A stretch of DNA of 64,000 nucleotides from JBMNCQ01 sp049366715 (GCA_049366715.1 JBMNCQ010000035.1:1-64000), one strand, 5' to 3'. Counted from the stretch's first letter, positions 42,869 through 52,794 are shown. Translations and numbers: made by a program. The notes: generated by a model not told the origin, from the letters alone.

Positions 42869-43459
42869 ATGAGTCCTTTAGTTCCGATCGTTGTGGAGCA
42901 AACAAACCGCGGGGAAAGGTCATATGATATTTATTCACGTTTACTTAAGGACCGTATCATTTTTTTAGGGGATGCCATTGACGATCATGTCGCGAATCTG
43001 ATCATTGCCCAAATGTTATTCTTAGAAGCAGAGGATCCAGATAAAGATATTCACTTATACATCAACAGCCCGGGTGGTTCTATTACATCAGGAATGGCAA
43101 TATATGATACTATGCAGTATATTAAACCGGATGTTTCTACTATTTGTGTGGGTATGGCTGCCAGTATGGGTGCGTTCTTGCTGGCTGCCGGCAAGAAGGG
43201 AAAAAGATTTACTCTTCCTAATAGTGAAATCATGATTCACCAGCCTATGGGAGGAACTCAAGGTCAGGCAACAGATATTGAAATCCATGCCAAACGTATC
43301 CTGCAGATGAAAGACAGATTGAATACCATACTCGCGGAGAGAACAGGCCAGCCTAAGTCCAAGATTGCAGAAGATACCGAACGTGACCGTTTTATGACTG
43401 CGGAAGAAGCAAAGATATATGGTCTGATTGACGAAGTAATAGAACGCAAGATCCCCTAA
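42869..43459 (+). CDS. clpP: ATP-dependent Clp protease proteolytic subunit ClpP
   Basis: A 196-residue serine peptidase. Catalytic Ser in GMAASMGAFLL (about 97), His in MIHQPMGG (about 122) and Asp in RDRFMTAEEA (about 171) are present. It forms a double-heptamer degraded-protein chamber fed by ClpX, encoded next. AGGGGG precedes the ATG. Confidence 0.97.
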   Translation: MSPLVPIVVEQTNRGERSYDIYSRLLKDRIIFLGDAIDDHVANLIIAQMLFLEAEDPDKDIHLYINSPGGSITSGMAIYDTMQYIKPDVSTICVGMAASMGAFLLAAGKKGKRFTLPNSEIMIHQPMGGTQGQATDIEIHAKRILQMKDRLNTILAERTGQPKSKIAEDTERDRFMTAEEAKIYGLIDEVIERKIP

Positions 43460-43490
43460 ATCCTAGATATGGATAACGTGAGGTGATAAA

Positions 43491-44753
43491 ATGTATAAGT
43501 TTGGGGATGAAAAAGGCCAATTAAAATGCTCTTTTTGTGGAAAGGTGCAAGACCAGGTGAAAAAACTTGTGGCCGGACCGGGTGTATACATCTGTGACGA
43601 GTGCATAGAATTATGCAACGAAATCATCGAAGAAGAGCTGAGTGAAGAAACAAATTTTGAACTAGGAGATATACCAAAACCTCGAGAAATAAAAGCGATA
43701 TTGGATCAGTATGTAATTGGCCAGGAGGCAGCTAAGAAAGCCCTTTCTGTTGCGGTTTATAACCACTATAAACGTGTTAATCTAGGTATGAAAATAGAGG
43801 ATGTGGAGCTGCAAAAGAGCAATATTTGTATGCTAGGACCTACCGGAAGCGGTAAAACTTTACTGGCCCAAACCCTTGCCAAGATTTTGAATGTGCCTTT
43901 TGCCATTGCCGATGCTACGTCTTTAACTGAAGCAGGCTATGTGGGTGAAGATGTTGAAAACATTTTATTAAAATTAATCCAAGCTGCTGATTATGATGTG
44001 GAAAAAGCAGAAAAAGGCATAATTTATATTGATGAGATTGATAAAATAGCCAGAAAATCAGAGAATCCTTCCATAACTCGTGATGTATCCGGGGAAGGTG
44101 TCCAACAAGCATTATTGAAAATTTTAGAGGGTACTGTTGCCAGCGTTCCGCCTCAGGGCGGCCGTAAGCATCCCCATCAGGAGTTTATTCAATTGGATAC
44201 CACAAATATTTTATTTATCTGTGGGGGAGCATTTGATGGAATTGAGAAAATCATTCAAAACCGGATTGGCCAAAAAGTAATGGGTTTTAACGCCGAGGTT
44301 AAATCCAAAAAAGATATTAATATTGGTGAAGTTCTTAAGAATATTTTACCTGAAGATCTTTTAAAATACGGCTTAATTCCTGAATTTGTTGGGAGACTGC
44401 CTGTTATTGTTTCCTTGGATGCTCTAGATCAAGAAGCTTTAATGCGAATTTTGCTGGAGCCTAAAAATGCTCTGGTCAAACAATATCATAAACTATTTGA
44501 GCTTGACCAGGTAACTCTGGAAATCAAACAGGACGCCCTGGAAGCCATTGCGGAAGAGGCTATGCGCCGTAACACAGGCGCCCGGGGCTTGCGGTCGATC
44601 GTTGAAAATATCATGATGGATGTTATGTATGAGATTCCATCCCGCGAGGATATCAGCAAGATTATAGTCACGAAGGATGTCGTATTAAATAAAGAGGAAC
44701 CTTTGATTGTGACTGGTGAAAAAAAGAAAAAAAAGAAGGAAGAAACAGCATAA
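43491..44753 (+). CDS. clpX: Clp protease ATPase subunit ClpX
   Basis: A 420-residue AAA+ unfoldase. Zinc-binding CSFCGK...CDEC (10-40), Walker A GPTGSGKTLLA (about 117), Walker B IIYIDEIDKIA (about 180), the IGF-type loop appears as IGQ/GF variants near 265, and sensor II GARGLRSIVE (about 365). It delivers substrates to ClpP. The C-terminal tail is unusually Lys-rich. AGGTGATAA precedes the ATG. Confidence 0.97.
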   Translation: MYKFGDEKGQLKCSFCGKVQDQVKKLVAGPGVYICDECIELCNEIIEEELSEETNFELGDIPKPREIKAILDQYVIGQEAAKKALSVAVYNHYKRVNLGMKIEDVELQKSNICMLGPTGSGKTLLAQTLAKILNVPFAIADATSLTEAGYVGEDVENILLKLIQAADYDVEKAEKGIIYIDEIDKIARKSENPSITRDVSGEGVQQALLKILEGTVASVPPQGGRKHPHQEFIQLDTTNILFICGGAFDGIEKIIQNRIGQKVMGFNAEVKSKKDINIGEVLKNILPEDLLKYGLIPEFVGRLPVIVSLDALDQEALMRILLEPKNALVKQYHKLFELDQVTLEIKQDALEAIAEEAMRRNTGARGLRSIVENIMMDVMYEIPSREDISKIIVTKDVVLNKEEPLIVTGEKKKKKKEETA

Positions 44754-44760
44754 AAATCAA

Positions 44761-44799
44761 GAAAAACCCTGAACAATAAAATGCTCAGGGTTTTCTTCT
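44761..44799. terminator. Bidirectional terminator between clpX and the SASP gene
   Basis: AAAACCCTGA and TCAGGGTTTT arms with A/T runs on both sides; serves convergent clpX and SASP transcripts. Confidence 0.82.
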
Positions 44800-44903
44800 T
44801 TGCGGTCAGTTTTACTAGGATTTTTCACCTTGATCTGTAGAACCGTAGCTGCCGTAAGAGCGAAAAAACGGTCTTTATCCGTCTTTCTTAAAGTCAGAAT
44901 TGC

Positions 44904-45077
44904 CTACCTTTGCATTAAAGAACGTTCAGCTATTTCTATGGCTTTTTTCACCATATTACCGCAGTTTCGGGAAGTAACATTTCCAAAATCCCCATCTTTT
45001 GCGATGTCCTCATAAAAGCCCAGTTCTTTGGCAATTTCGTATTTTAACCCGTCCGACATAATTCCCCGGCGTGCCAA
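44904..45077 (-). CDS. Small acid-soluble spore protein, alpha/beta type
   Basis: A 57-residue protein starting at TTG on the minus strand, six bases after AAGGAGG. It reads ARRGIMSDGLKYEIAKELGF near the start and later VTSRNCGNMVKKAIEIAERS. KYEIAKELG matches the GPR cleavage region and the SRNxGxxVKKAIExAE block the DNA-binding C-terminal part of alpha/beta SASPs in Peptococcaceae-type Clostridia. It would coat and protect spore DNA and be degraded at germination. Short and TTG-started, it is easily missed. Expected to be sigma-G dependent; I could not identify a clear sigma-G box. Confidence 0.85.
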   Translation of the reverse strand: MARRGIMSDGLKYEIAKELGFYEDIAKDGDFGNVTSRNCGNMVKKAIEIAERSLMQR

Positions 45078-45318
45078 ATGAATAACCTCCTTAATATTGA
45101 AGTTATTGATACAAATCTGACTTATTTTAATTTTCCCCTAAAATTGATTATTTATCATAAAAGTTTTTGCCAAAATAATAAAAAACAATTGATAAAAAAG
45201 ATGTACAAAGAACATACTAAATTTAGTTATTAGTTCGCTCCGCATTATATATTCTTTAAGTGATCTTAATAATAACCGGTAACCATTCGGATTTTTTCAG
45301 CAGAAGGGAGATATTTTT

Positions 45319-47025
45319 ATGTTTGGGGGAAATTTAGGTAGCATCTTGGGTTTTATCCAGATATTCTTTGCCATTGTCATAGGATTATATTTCTGGAATT
45401 TGTTAAAAAGTCAACAAGGTAATAAAGTAGCCGTTCAGAAAGAATCCCGCAAAGAATTAGATAAATTAGAAAAAATGCGTTCAATAAAACTTACCGAGCC
45501 CTTGGCTTCCAGGACAAGACCGCAAAGTTTCAAGGATATTATCGGGCAGGAAGAAGGCTTGAAAACACTGGTGGCTGCCTTATGCGGCCCTAATCCGCAG
45601 CATGTTTTGATATATGGTCCGCCGGGAGTAGGGAAAACTGCTGCGGCACGGCTGGTTCTGGAACATGCGAAAAAGAGCGAGTATTCTCCCTTTAAAGCTG
45701 AGGCTAAGTTTGTGGAAGTTGACGGTGCCACATCCCGTTTTGATGAGAGAGGGATAGCAGATCCCTTAATCGGTTCGGTGCATGACCCGATTTACCAGGG
45801 TGCCGGCGCAATGGGTATGGCAGGGATTCCCCAGCCTAAGCCCGGCGCGGTGACTAAGGCTCACGGCGGCATTCTTTTTATTGATGAAATCGGTGAGCTT
45901 CATCCCATTCAAATTAATAAATTGCTGAAAATTTTAGAGGACAGAAAAGTTCTCCTGGAAAGCGCTTATTATAGTCCGGAGGATACAAATATTCCTAGCC
46001 ATATTCATGATATCTTCCAAAATGGGCTTCCGGCAGATTTCCGGCTGGTTGCAGCTACAACCAGAATGCCTCAGGAAATCCCGCCTGCCATCAGATCCCG
46101 TTGCTTGGAAATATTCTTTAGAGGGCTTCTCCCCGAAGAGATTGAGAAAATTGCCCAAAATGCGGCAGATAAAGTAGGCTTTCCCATCAGTGAGGACGCT
46201 GTGGAAGTTGTTAAGAAATATGCGACAAATGGCAGGGAAGCGGTAAATATTATTCAAATAGCTGCCGGGATGGTTTTAACTGAGAACAGGAAGGAAATTT
46301 CCCGGGAAGATATAGAATGGGTTGTGAATAGCGGTCAGTATTCTCCCCGGCCGGAAAAGAAAGTTGCTCCGCTGCCCCAGATCGGTTTAGTAAACGGCTT
46401 GGCCGTCTATGGTTCAAATATGGGTATTATTAATGAAATAGAAGTAAGTGTTATTCCTGTCCGCAAGGGGCGGGGGAAAATTGTCGTTACCGGTATCGTA
46501 GAGGAAGAGGAGTTAAGTGGGATGGGTGGTCAAAAAATCAGAAGAAAAAGTATGGCCAAGAGCTCAGTAGAAAATGTATTGACCGTACTAAGGAGAAATT
46601 TGGATATTGAGCCGAGGAATTATGATATCCATGTGAACTTTCCCGGCGGTATACCTAACGACGGACCCTCCGCAGGGATAGCCATAGCTACGGCAGTATA
46701 TTCCGCAATAAGAAAGCAGCCTATTGATAATAAAGTCTCCATGACCGGGGAAGTCTCCATCAGGGGCCATGTTAAACCTGTAGGAGGAGTAGTGGCAAAA
46801 GTAGAAGCATCCAGGCAGGCCGGGGCAACGAGAGTACTGATTCCTAAGGATAACTGGCAAAGGATTTTTGAAAATATGGTTAACATTAAAGTAATTCCGG
46901 TAGAACGTCTGGAGGAGGTTATTGAGTTGGCAATTTTAAAAAACAGTAAAGCAGAAGAGGAAGGATTCAGTCCCAGTCCTAATACCTCAACCATTGAAAT
47001 AAGCAATCCCGTACCTTTTATGTAG
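45319..47025 (+). CDS. lonB: ATP-dependent protease LonB
   Basis: A 568-residue Lon-type protease with an N-terminal membrane segment (about 8-28), an AAA+ domain with YGPPGVGKTAAARL (about 97) and LFIDEIGEL (about 190), and a C-terminal Lon peptidase domain with GPSAGIAIAT (catalytic Ser, about 452) and a later Lys (RVLIPKDNW region). It lacks the LAN substrate-binding domain of LonA. In Bacillus LonB is forespore-expressed. AAGGGAG precedes the ATG; lon follows. Confidence 0.95.
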   Translation: MFGGNLGSILGFIQIFFAIVIGLYFWNLLKSQQGNKVAVQKESRKELDKLEKMRSIKLTEPLASRTRPQSFKDIIGQEEGLKTLVAALCGPNPQHVLIYGPPGVGKTAAARLVLEHAKKSEYSPFKAEAKFVEVDGATSRFDERGIADPLIGSVHDPIYQGAGAMGMAGIPQPKPGAVTKAHGGILFIDEIGELHPIQINKLLKILEDRKVLLESAYYSPEDTNIPSHIHDIFQNGLPADFRLVAATTRMPQEIPPAIRSRCLEIFFRGLLPEEIEKIAQNAADKVGFPISEDAVEVVKKYATNGREAVNIIQIAAGMVLTENRKEISREDIEWVVNSGQYSPRPEKKVAPLPQIGLVNGLAVYGSNMGIINEIEVSVIPVRKGRGKIVVTGIVEEEELSGMGGQKIRRKSMAKSSVENVLTVLRRNLDIEPRNYDIHVNFPGGIPNDGPSAGIAIATAVYSAIRKQPIDNKVSMTGEVSIRGHVKPVGGVVAKVEASRQAGATRVLIPKDNWQRIFENMVNIKVIPVERLEEVIELAILKNSKAEEEGFSPSPNTSTIEISNPVPFM

Positions 47026-47168
47026 CAAAGATTTGAACCGGTGGTTTTCAAAGGATGAATTAGTGGGTAAATTTAACATATAAATAAAATAACGTATAAT
47101 TAAAAGCAGGAGAGATTCATTAAGAGCAGAATTATATTAAAGGCCCAGTTATTCTAGGAGGTGAAGTT

Positions 47169-49484
47169 ATGTCGGAAAAAAATCGCAATCTACCTGTTCT
47201 GCCTTTACGGGGAGTGCTTGTTTTTCCCTATATGGTCATTCACCTGGATGTAGGCAGACCAAAATCGATAGCGGCTATCGAAGAAGCGATGATTCAGGAT
47301 AAACAAATCTTTTTGGCGACTCAGAAGGAGGCTGAAACCGATGAGCCGACTGAGGAAGATATCTATAAAGTAGGGTCTGTAGCTGAAATAAAACAAATAT
47401 TGAAGCTGCCGGGCGGTACGATTAGGGTTTTAGTAGAAGGCCTGCACAGGGCCAAATCTCTTAAACTTATCTCTGATGACCCCTATTTCTTGTCGGAGAT
47501 TGAAGAATATGATGAAGAAGAGGAAAAAAATCCTGAAATTGAAGCTTTAATGCGTAGTGTCATTTTTCAATTTGAACAATATGTAAAAATCAGTAAGAAG
47601 ATACCGCCGGAAACAGTCATTGCAGTAGTTACCCTTGAGGACCCGGGGAGACTGGTAGATGTTATTGCTTCCCATCTTTCCTTAAAGGTTTCGGATAAAC
47701 AGCAGGTTTTAGAAGCCGTCGGAATCAAAGACAGATTGGAAAGTTTATATGCTATCCTGACCCGGGAGTTAGAAATACTTGAATTAGAACGGAAAATTAA
47801 TTCCCGGGTTCGTAAACAGATGGAGAAGACGCAAAAAGAATATTACTTAAGAGAGCAGTTAAAGGCGATCCAAAAAGAGTTAGGTGAAAAAGATGAAAGG
47901 GCGGCAGAAGCGGACGAGCTCAGGGAAAAGATAGCAGAAGCAGATTTACCGGCCGAAGTGGAAGAAAAGGCCCTTAAAGAGGTTGAGAGACTGGAAAAAA
48001 TGCCCCCTATGGTTGCGGAAGCTTCTGTGGTGCGGAATTATCTGGATTGGCTTTTGATGCTGCCTTGGAATGAAAAAACTGAAGACAGGCTGGACATAGA
48101 TTTGGCAGAACAAATTTTGGATGAAGATCATTATGGACTTAAAAAGGCCAAAGAACGAATTTTGGAGTTTCTTGCCGTCAGACAGCTTGCTGAAAAAAGC
48201 AAAGGACCGATTATCTGTTTTGTGGGTCCGCCCGGTGTCGGGAAAACTTCTTTAGCGAAATCAATAGCACGGGCATTGGAACGTAAATTTGTGCGGATGT
48301 CCCTGGGCGGTGTAAGGGATGAAGCAGAAATCAGAGGTCACCGCCGTACCTATGTAGGTGCTATGCCCGGCAGGATCATCCAGGGGATGAGAAATGCCGA
48401 TTCTAATAACCCGGTTTTTCTTTTAGATGAAATAGATAAAATGAGCATGGATTTCCGGGGAGATCCTTCAGCCGCATTATTGGAAGTTTTAGACCCGGAA
48501 CAAAATAATTCCTTTAGCGACCATTTTATAGAAGTGCCCTTTGATCTTTCCAATGTAATGTTTGTTACTACGGCTAATGTAATTTATAATATACCCAGGC
48601 CTCTCTTAGACCGCATGGAAGTTATCAGGATTTCAGGGTATACGGAAGAGGAAAAGGTTAAAATTGCGGAGAGATACCTATTACCAAAACAAATGAAAGA
48701 GCATGGTTTAAAGGAAGAACAACTGCAGGTTTCCGAAAACACCTTGCTGCAAATAGTCAGGTTATATACACGGGAGGCGGGTGTTAGAAACCTGGAAAGG
48801 GAAATTGCCGGGATTTGCCGTAAAGCTGCGAAAGAGATCGTGAAAGAACCTGACAAAAAGGTTAAGGTAACGGTACAAAATCTTCACAATTACTTAGGTA
48901 TAGCCAGATTCAGATACGGAACAACGGAAAAGGATAATGAAATTGGAGTCGCTACGGGTTTAGCCTGGACAGAAGTCGGCGGGGATATTCTCCAAATTGA
49001 AGTCTCTTTGCTGGCCGGTAAAGGGAAGCTTCTCTTAACCGGAAAGCTGGGTGACGTTATGAAGGAATCGGCTCAAGCAGGCTTCAGCTATGTCCGCAGT
49101 AAAGCCGAGGAGTTAAAAATTGCGGAAGATTTCCATGAAAAATATGATATTCATATTCACATTCCGGAAGGAGCCATCCCTAAGGACGGACCTTCAGCCG
49201 GCATCACTATGGCGACTGCGCTGGCATCTGCCCTTTCTAAGCGTAAAATCCGCAAAGATGTAGCTATGACCGGTGAGATCACGCTAAGAGGCAGGGTATT
49301 GCCGGTAGGCGGAATAAAAGAGAAGGTGCTGGGAGCCCATAGAGCAGGGAGCAAGATTATTATTTTACCGAAAGAAAATGAAAAAGATTTGGAAGATATC
49401 CCGGGCAACATTAAAAGGAAACTTAATTTTATTTTAGTAGAACATATGGATGAAGTGCTGGAAAAGGCTTTAGTGGAGGATTAA
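47169..49484 (+). CDS. lon: ATP-dependent protease La (LonA)
   Basis: A 771-residue full-length Lon: N-terminal LAN domain (LPVLPLRGVLVFPYMV), coiled region (KQMEKTQKEYYLREQLKAIQKELG, split), AAA+ with FVGPPGVGKTSLAKS (about 352), and the peptidase domain with KDGPSAGITMA (catalytic Ser, about 677) and the catalytic Lys near KEKVLGAHRAG (about 720). It degrades misfolded and regulatory proteins in the cytosol. GGAGGTGA precedes the ATG. The last bases carry the ribosome site for ysxC. Confidence 0.97.
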   Translation: MSEKNRNLPVLPLRGVLVFPYMVIHLDVGRPKSIAAIEEAMIQDKQIFLATQKEAETDEPTEEDIYKVGSVAEIKQILKLPGGTIRVLVEGLHRAKSLKLISDDPYFLSEIEEYDEEEEKNPEIEALMRSVIFQFEQYVKISKKIPPETVIAVVTLEDPGRLVDVIASHLSLKVSDKQQVLEAVGIKDRLESLYAILTRELEILELERKINSRVRKQMEKTQKEYYLREQLKAIQKELGEKDERAAEADELREKIAEADLPAEVEEKALKEVERLEKMPPMVAEASVVRNYLDWLLMLPWNEKTEDRLDIDLAEQILDEDHYGLKKAKERILEFLAVRQLAEKSKGPIICFVGPPGVGKTSLAKSIARALERKFVRMSLGGVRDEAEIRGHRRTYVGAMPGRIIQGMRNADSNNPVFLLDEIDKMSMDFRGDPSAALLEVLDPEQNNSFSDHFIEVPFDLSNVMFVTTANVIYNIPRPLLDRMEVIRISGYTEEEKVKIAERYLLPKQMKEHGLKEEQLQVSENTLLQIVRLYTREAGVRNLEREIAGICRKAAKEIVKEPDKKVKVTVQNLHNYLGIARFRYGTTEKDNEIGVATGLAWTEVGGDILQIEVSLLAGKGKLLLTGKLGDVMKESAQAGFSYVRSKAEELKIAEDFHEKYDIHIHIPEGAIPKDGPSAGITMATALASALSKRKIRKDVAMTGEITLRGRVLPVGGIKEKVLGAHRAGSKIIILPKENEKDLEDIPGNIKRKLNFILVEHMDEVLEKALVED

Positions 49485-49489
49485 GTGTT

Positions 49490-50071
49490 GTGATTATCAA
49501 GAATTCAGAGTTTGTAATTAGTGCTGTAAGTAAAAAACAGTATCCTGAAGAGGGCTTACCGGAAATAGCCTTAGCCGGAAGGTCTAATGTCGGCAAATCG
49601 TCCTTGATCAATAAGGTAATAAATAGAAAAAATTTGGCCCGCACCAGCGGCAAGCCGGGGAAGACGCAAACTTTAAACTTTTATCTGATCAATCAGGAGT
49701 TTTTCTTCGTTGATTTACCGGGCTACGGATTTGCCAAGGTTGCGGCGGGAATTAAAGAACAGTGGGCTAAATTTATCGAAGAATATCTGGCTCATAGGGA
49801 GAATCTCAAGGGTGTAATCCATATTGTCGATATCAGGCACCCGCCTACCAATGATGATGTAATCATGTATGACTGGCTGCAGCATTATGAGTTTCCCACC
49901 CTTGTGGCTGCCACCAAGGCAGATAAGATTTCCCGGGGGCAGTATCAAAAACATCTCAAGCAGATCAGGGACACCATGAAGCTTCCTAAGGAGCAATCTG
50001 TAGTAATTTTTTCTGCTTTAACCGGTGAGGGTGTGGAAGAAGTCGGGAATTGGCTTTCAACAATAATATAA
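49490..50071 (+). CDS. ysxC: Ribosome biogenesis GTPase YsxC/EngB
   Basis: A 193-residue GTPase for 50S assembly. G1 GRSNVGKSSLINK (about 30), G2 TSGKPGKTQ (about 54), G3 DLPGYGFAKV (about 77), G4 ATKADK (about 143) and G5 FSALTGEG are intact. GTG start; GGAGG inside the end of lon serves it, so the two are coupled. It closes the conserved proteostasis block; the DNA after it changes composition. Confidence 0.95.
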   Translation: MIIKNSEFVISAVSKKQYPEEGLPEIALAGRSNVGKSSLINKVINRKNLARTSGKPGKTQTLNFYLINQEFFFVDLPGYGFAKVAAGIKEQWAKFIEEYLAHRENLKGVIHIVDIRHPPTNDDVIMYDWLQHYEFPTLVAATKADKISRGQYQKHLKQIRDTMKLPKEQSVVIFSALTGEGVEEVGNWLSTII

Positions 50072-50492
50072 GGCTCCCTTTCGAAAAGGCATCTGAACTG
50101 CGTTAATTTTAAGCTCCGAACCTTTCTGTTAGCGTTGATAGGGATACTTTAGCCCTTATTATAGGTGGGCGGGCAGCGTCGGCTGCCCGCCCTAACGCTG
50201 TTTATGCGGTCTTTTGCCCGCGCAGGGATGACCGCGTTCGGCTCCTCCTGCTCGGCGTTGTAATCGCCGAACCCAAGAAGGTAGACTTGCTTTTCATGTC
50301 TACGACACGAACATCTCCATGTGGTAAACCTCAACCATGTGTCACAGATACGAAGACAGATTTCATAACCGGCACAGGGCAGGCCGTCCCCATCAGCAGG
50401 TCCTGTTACCCAGGGCAACAACGGCATTTATAAATTTCATCGGCAGGGACAAATTTTAAGGCGGGCTGTACCATTAGAAAGGTACGCCTGCC
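50072..50492. other. GC-rich intergenic segment, no clear gene
   Basis: About 420 bases. It contains a perfect GC-rich hairpin (GGGCGGGCAGC at 50167-50177 with GCTGCCCGCCC at 50182-50192, no T-run). A 92-residue minus-strand frame (50149-50427) is cysteine-rich in part but lacks a ribosome site and any recognised domain; I do not call it. Base composition shifts to GC-rich from about 50160. Confidence 0.5.
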
Positions 50493-52301
50493 TTATTCTA
50501 CTTTTACTACCAGCTTAATCGTGAACGAGTTTGAGTCGTACTCGATATCCATAACGCCGCGGTACTTTTCCACGATATTCTCGATGATGCTCAGTCCCAG
50601 CCCGTGCTTACCGTCGCCGGACTTGGTGGTAACATATCGCCCGCCCTCGAAAACCACGCCGTTTGCTTTGCTGTTTTTGCAGGAAACGTGCATAAAGCCG
50701 TTTTTCATATTGCAGGCAAGCTCGATATGCCGTTCAGCTTCGTCCTGCACAGACGCTGCCGCTGCAATGGCGTTATCGATGATGTTAATGAACAGGCTGT
50801 ATAAATCGCTGTCGCTGATACCGGCATTTTCCGGCAGATCGATCGTATGCGTAAAACGGATACCCTTTGCCTCCGCCTGTTTGGCGGTATAGCCGACGAT
50901 ATAGTTGAGAAGCTGGTTTTTGGCATACACGATCTGTTTGTCCAGCGAATAATCCCCGGTGAGCTTGGCCAGGTATTCACGGGCGCGGGGTATGTCGTTC
51001 TGCTCCAGCAGGTGCCCGAGGGCGCCGAAGTGGTGGTGGATATCGTGGTTGAGCCTGTATACCTCCTGCATATGCTCCTTGACGTTCTCAAAGTGCTCCA
51101 GCGCCAGCTCGTTTTTTACCTGCGCCGCCTGATAGTCTGCCAGCAGCTGTGCGGAGGCTTTATAGTTTTCTTTCACTCTTCCTATTACCTCGACCGCTAT
51201 GAAAATGAGCAGCCCGGACTTGGTAAACTGCTCCACGTCCTTTAAATGCAGGGGATTGCCCATAAAGCTATTGACCCTGTCGATGACAAACATTCCTATA
51301 ATCAGAAGGCCCGACCACGTCAGCCGACGGTAATCCTTTTTGCCGCCGCGTATTTCCAAGGCAAAGGCAATCACCACAAGCGTGTAATAAACCGGCACAA
51401 GAAAAACGAAAACAGAAAGCAGCTCCGTAGGCGGATTAGGACTTAAAAGCTGCATAAGCGAAAGAGGCAGATAGCCCGTGATATGTACAGCCAGGGCAAT
51501 CATAAGCGGCAGCCTAAACCTGGGGCAGGACGCGCGGGCGAACAGCAGCACGGCGCAGGGCAGCAAAAAGGATACGATCATCGGCATAAACGCAGCTGAA
51601 ATCGGGTTCAGCAGCATCAGCAGCAGAAAGCTCTTGCTGGGGATAAACACCGCGACCAAAACGACGAAGATGCCGAACCAGAAGTCCGCCGCCACCGCCC
51701 GGTTCCTTCTTTTCTGCATAAAGTATACGGCAAGCAGCGCCAGCCCCAGCAGCAGCACCGCTGTAGCAAGCACGAAAGCGGGCAGCATATCCCGTACCGC
51801 CATGGACAGCAGCGACGCCTCATCGCCCATGTAAATGCCGTAAGCGCGCAGGTTCATGGTCGGGGTGAGCGTCAGCGTCATTTCCCTGCCTGCGTAGCCG
51901 TCGGGCAGCGGGATGAGGATCAGCTCCTTCCCCGGCGTGGTAAAAGCAGATTCCTCATAGCCGTAGCGGTAGATTTCCTGCCCGTCAAGGGAGGCGATGA
52001 CTCTAAGATAATCCGAGCGGAACAGGATGGCGGCGTTAGAGCCGATATCCGGCAGGGTATAGGTCAGATACCAGTTTTCGTTTAAGTATACACCCTTGGT
52101 GCCGCCGGGCAGCCCGATGGGCCTCGGCGCGGGGTCGGCGTCGGTATGGTACTGCCAGCGGTCCGATATGTTCGTAACGCCCTGGCTGATGTGCGGACGG
52201 GCGGAGACTTTCGCCGACAGGATAACGCACACGATAACGGCAAGCAGGAGCAAGGCTGGCGGCAATACCTCCGCCGGCTTTATTTTTTTGCCAAAAAGCA
52301 T
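50493..52301 (-). CDS. Orphan 7TM sensor histidine kinase with GHKL ATPase
   Basis: A protein of about 602 residues. A first membrane helix (about 12-32), an extracytoplasmic domain (about 35-175; contains GIYMGDEASLL), then about seven membrane helices (180-390), a coiled coil, a phospho-acceptor-like LNHDIHHHFGALGHLL, an N-box LFINIIDNAIAAA and a G-box GDGKHGLGLSIIENIV. Layout is like 7TMR-DISM kinases of the LytS/AgrC-GHKL group. ATG 52301 (GGCGGTGA upstream) fits better than the frame start at 52475. No response regulator lies beside it. Codon use is markedly GC-rich compared with neighbours, suggesting transfer. Confidence 0.82.
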   Translation of the reverse strand: MLFGKKIKPAEVLPPALLLLAVIVCVILSAKVSARPHISQGVTNISDRWQYHTDADPAPRPIGLPGGTKGVYLNENWYLTYTLPDIGSNAAILFRSDYLRVIASLDGQEIYRYGYEESAFTTPGKELILIPLPDGYAGREMTLTLTPTMNLRAYGIYMGDEASLLSMAVRDMLPAFVLATAVLLLGLALLAVYFMQKRRNRAVAADFWFGIFVVLVAVFIPSKSFLLLMLLNPISAAFMPMIVSFLLPCAVLLFARASCPRFRLPLMIALAVHITGYLPLSLMQLLSPNPPTELLSVFVFLVPVYYTLVVIAFALEIRGGKKDYRRLTWSGLLIIGMFVIDRVNSFMGNPLHLKDVEQFTKSGLLIFIAVEVIGRVKENYKASAQLLADYQAAQVKNELALEHFENVKEHMQEVYRLNHDIHHHFGALGHLLEQNDIPRAREYLAKLTGDYSLDKQIVYAKNQLLNYIVGYTAKQAEAKGIRFTHTIDLPENAGISDSDLYSLFINIIDNAIAAAASVQDEAERHIELACNMKNGFMHVSCKNSKANGVVFEGGRYVTTKSGDGKHGLGLSIIENIVEKYRGVMDIEYDSNSFTIKLVVKVE

Positions 52302-52497
52302 CCGCTCACCGCCCTCTCGTAAAAGCTTACTTAATTCCTTTATATAGTAACAGGAATACCCCGCCCCATCAACCGGGCGGCAAATCCAATTCATACAAAA
52401 AACAGCCCGGTTATGACATACGCCTGCAAACAGATAGCTTAATCCGCTATGCTTGTGGTATCGGAAATAAATCAAAATAAATCTTTGTACGGCCGGG

Positions 52498-52794
52498 TAC
52501 TCGGTTTATCACCGCGCCGGCGGCGGGCCGGCCTATGATTTCACGCTCACGGGCGGAAGCTGGAGCGCGGGAGATACGGTTTACACCGTCTCGTATACGG
52601 GCTTATTTTACAGCACGGAATACACCATCGTTATCGAAGGCTTTGCCGACGAAGCGGGCAACGTGATGCAGCCCGACAGCACGCACGGCTTCACCACAAG
52701 GTCCGGAGCTTCCAGTAGCCGTAGTGGCGGCAGCGACAACAGACCGGCAAGGATTAATAACAGCAGTGATAATTTTATTTTTTTGGTCGGGTGA
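52498..52794 (+). pseudogene. C-terminal fragment of a surface protein (Ig-like/Big_5-type)
   Basis: An open frame from about 52471 to TGA at 52794 without start codon or ribosome site. It reads DFTLTGGSWSAGDTVYTVSY, then LFYSTEYTIVIEGFADEAGN and GFTTRSGASSSRSGGS. This is the final beta-sandwich repeat (Big_5/SwmB-like, as in S-layer and adhesion proteins) plus a Ser/Gly-rich tail. The 5' part is missing and the kinase gene lies divergently next to it. GC-rich like the kinase. Confidence 0.7.

Noticed and set aside
44800..45015. Plus-strand 71-codon frame after clpX
   Set aside because: It is the shadow of the SASP gene on the minus strand and lacks a ribosome site.
50149..50427. Minus-strand 92-codon frame with several Cys
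   Set aside because: No ribosome site, no recognised domain, in a compositionally biased segment; likely chance.
50604..52347. Several frames opposite the 7TM kinase (for example 51478-51834 on plus)
   Set aside because: GC-rich coding DNA leaves open shadow frames; only the minus-strand frame shows kinase motifs.
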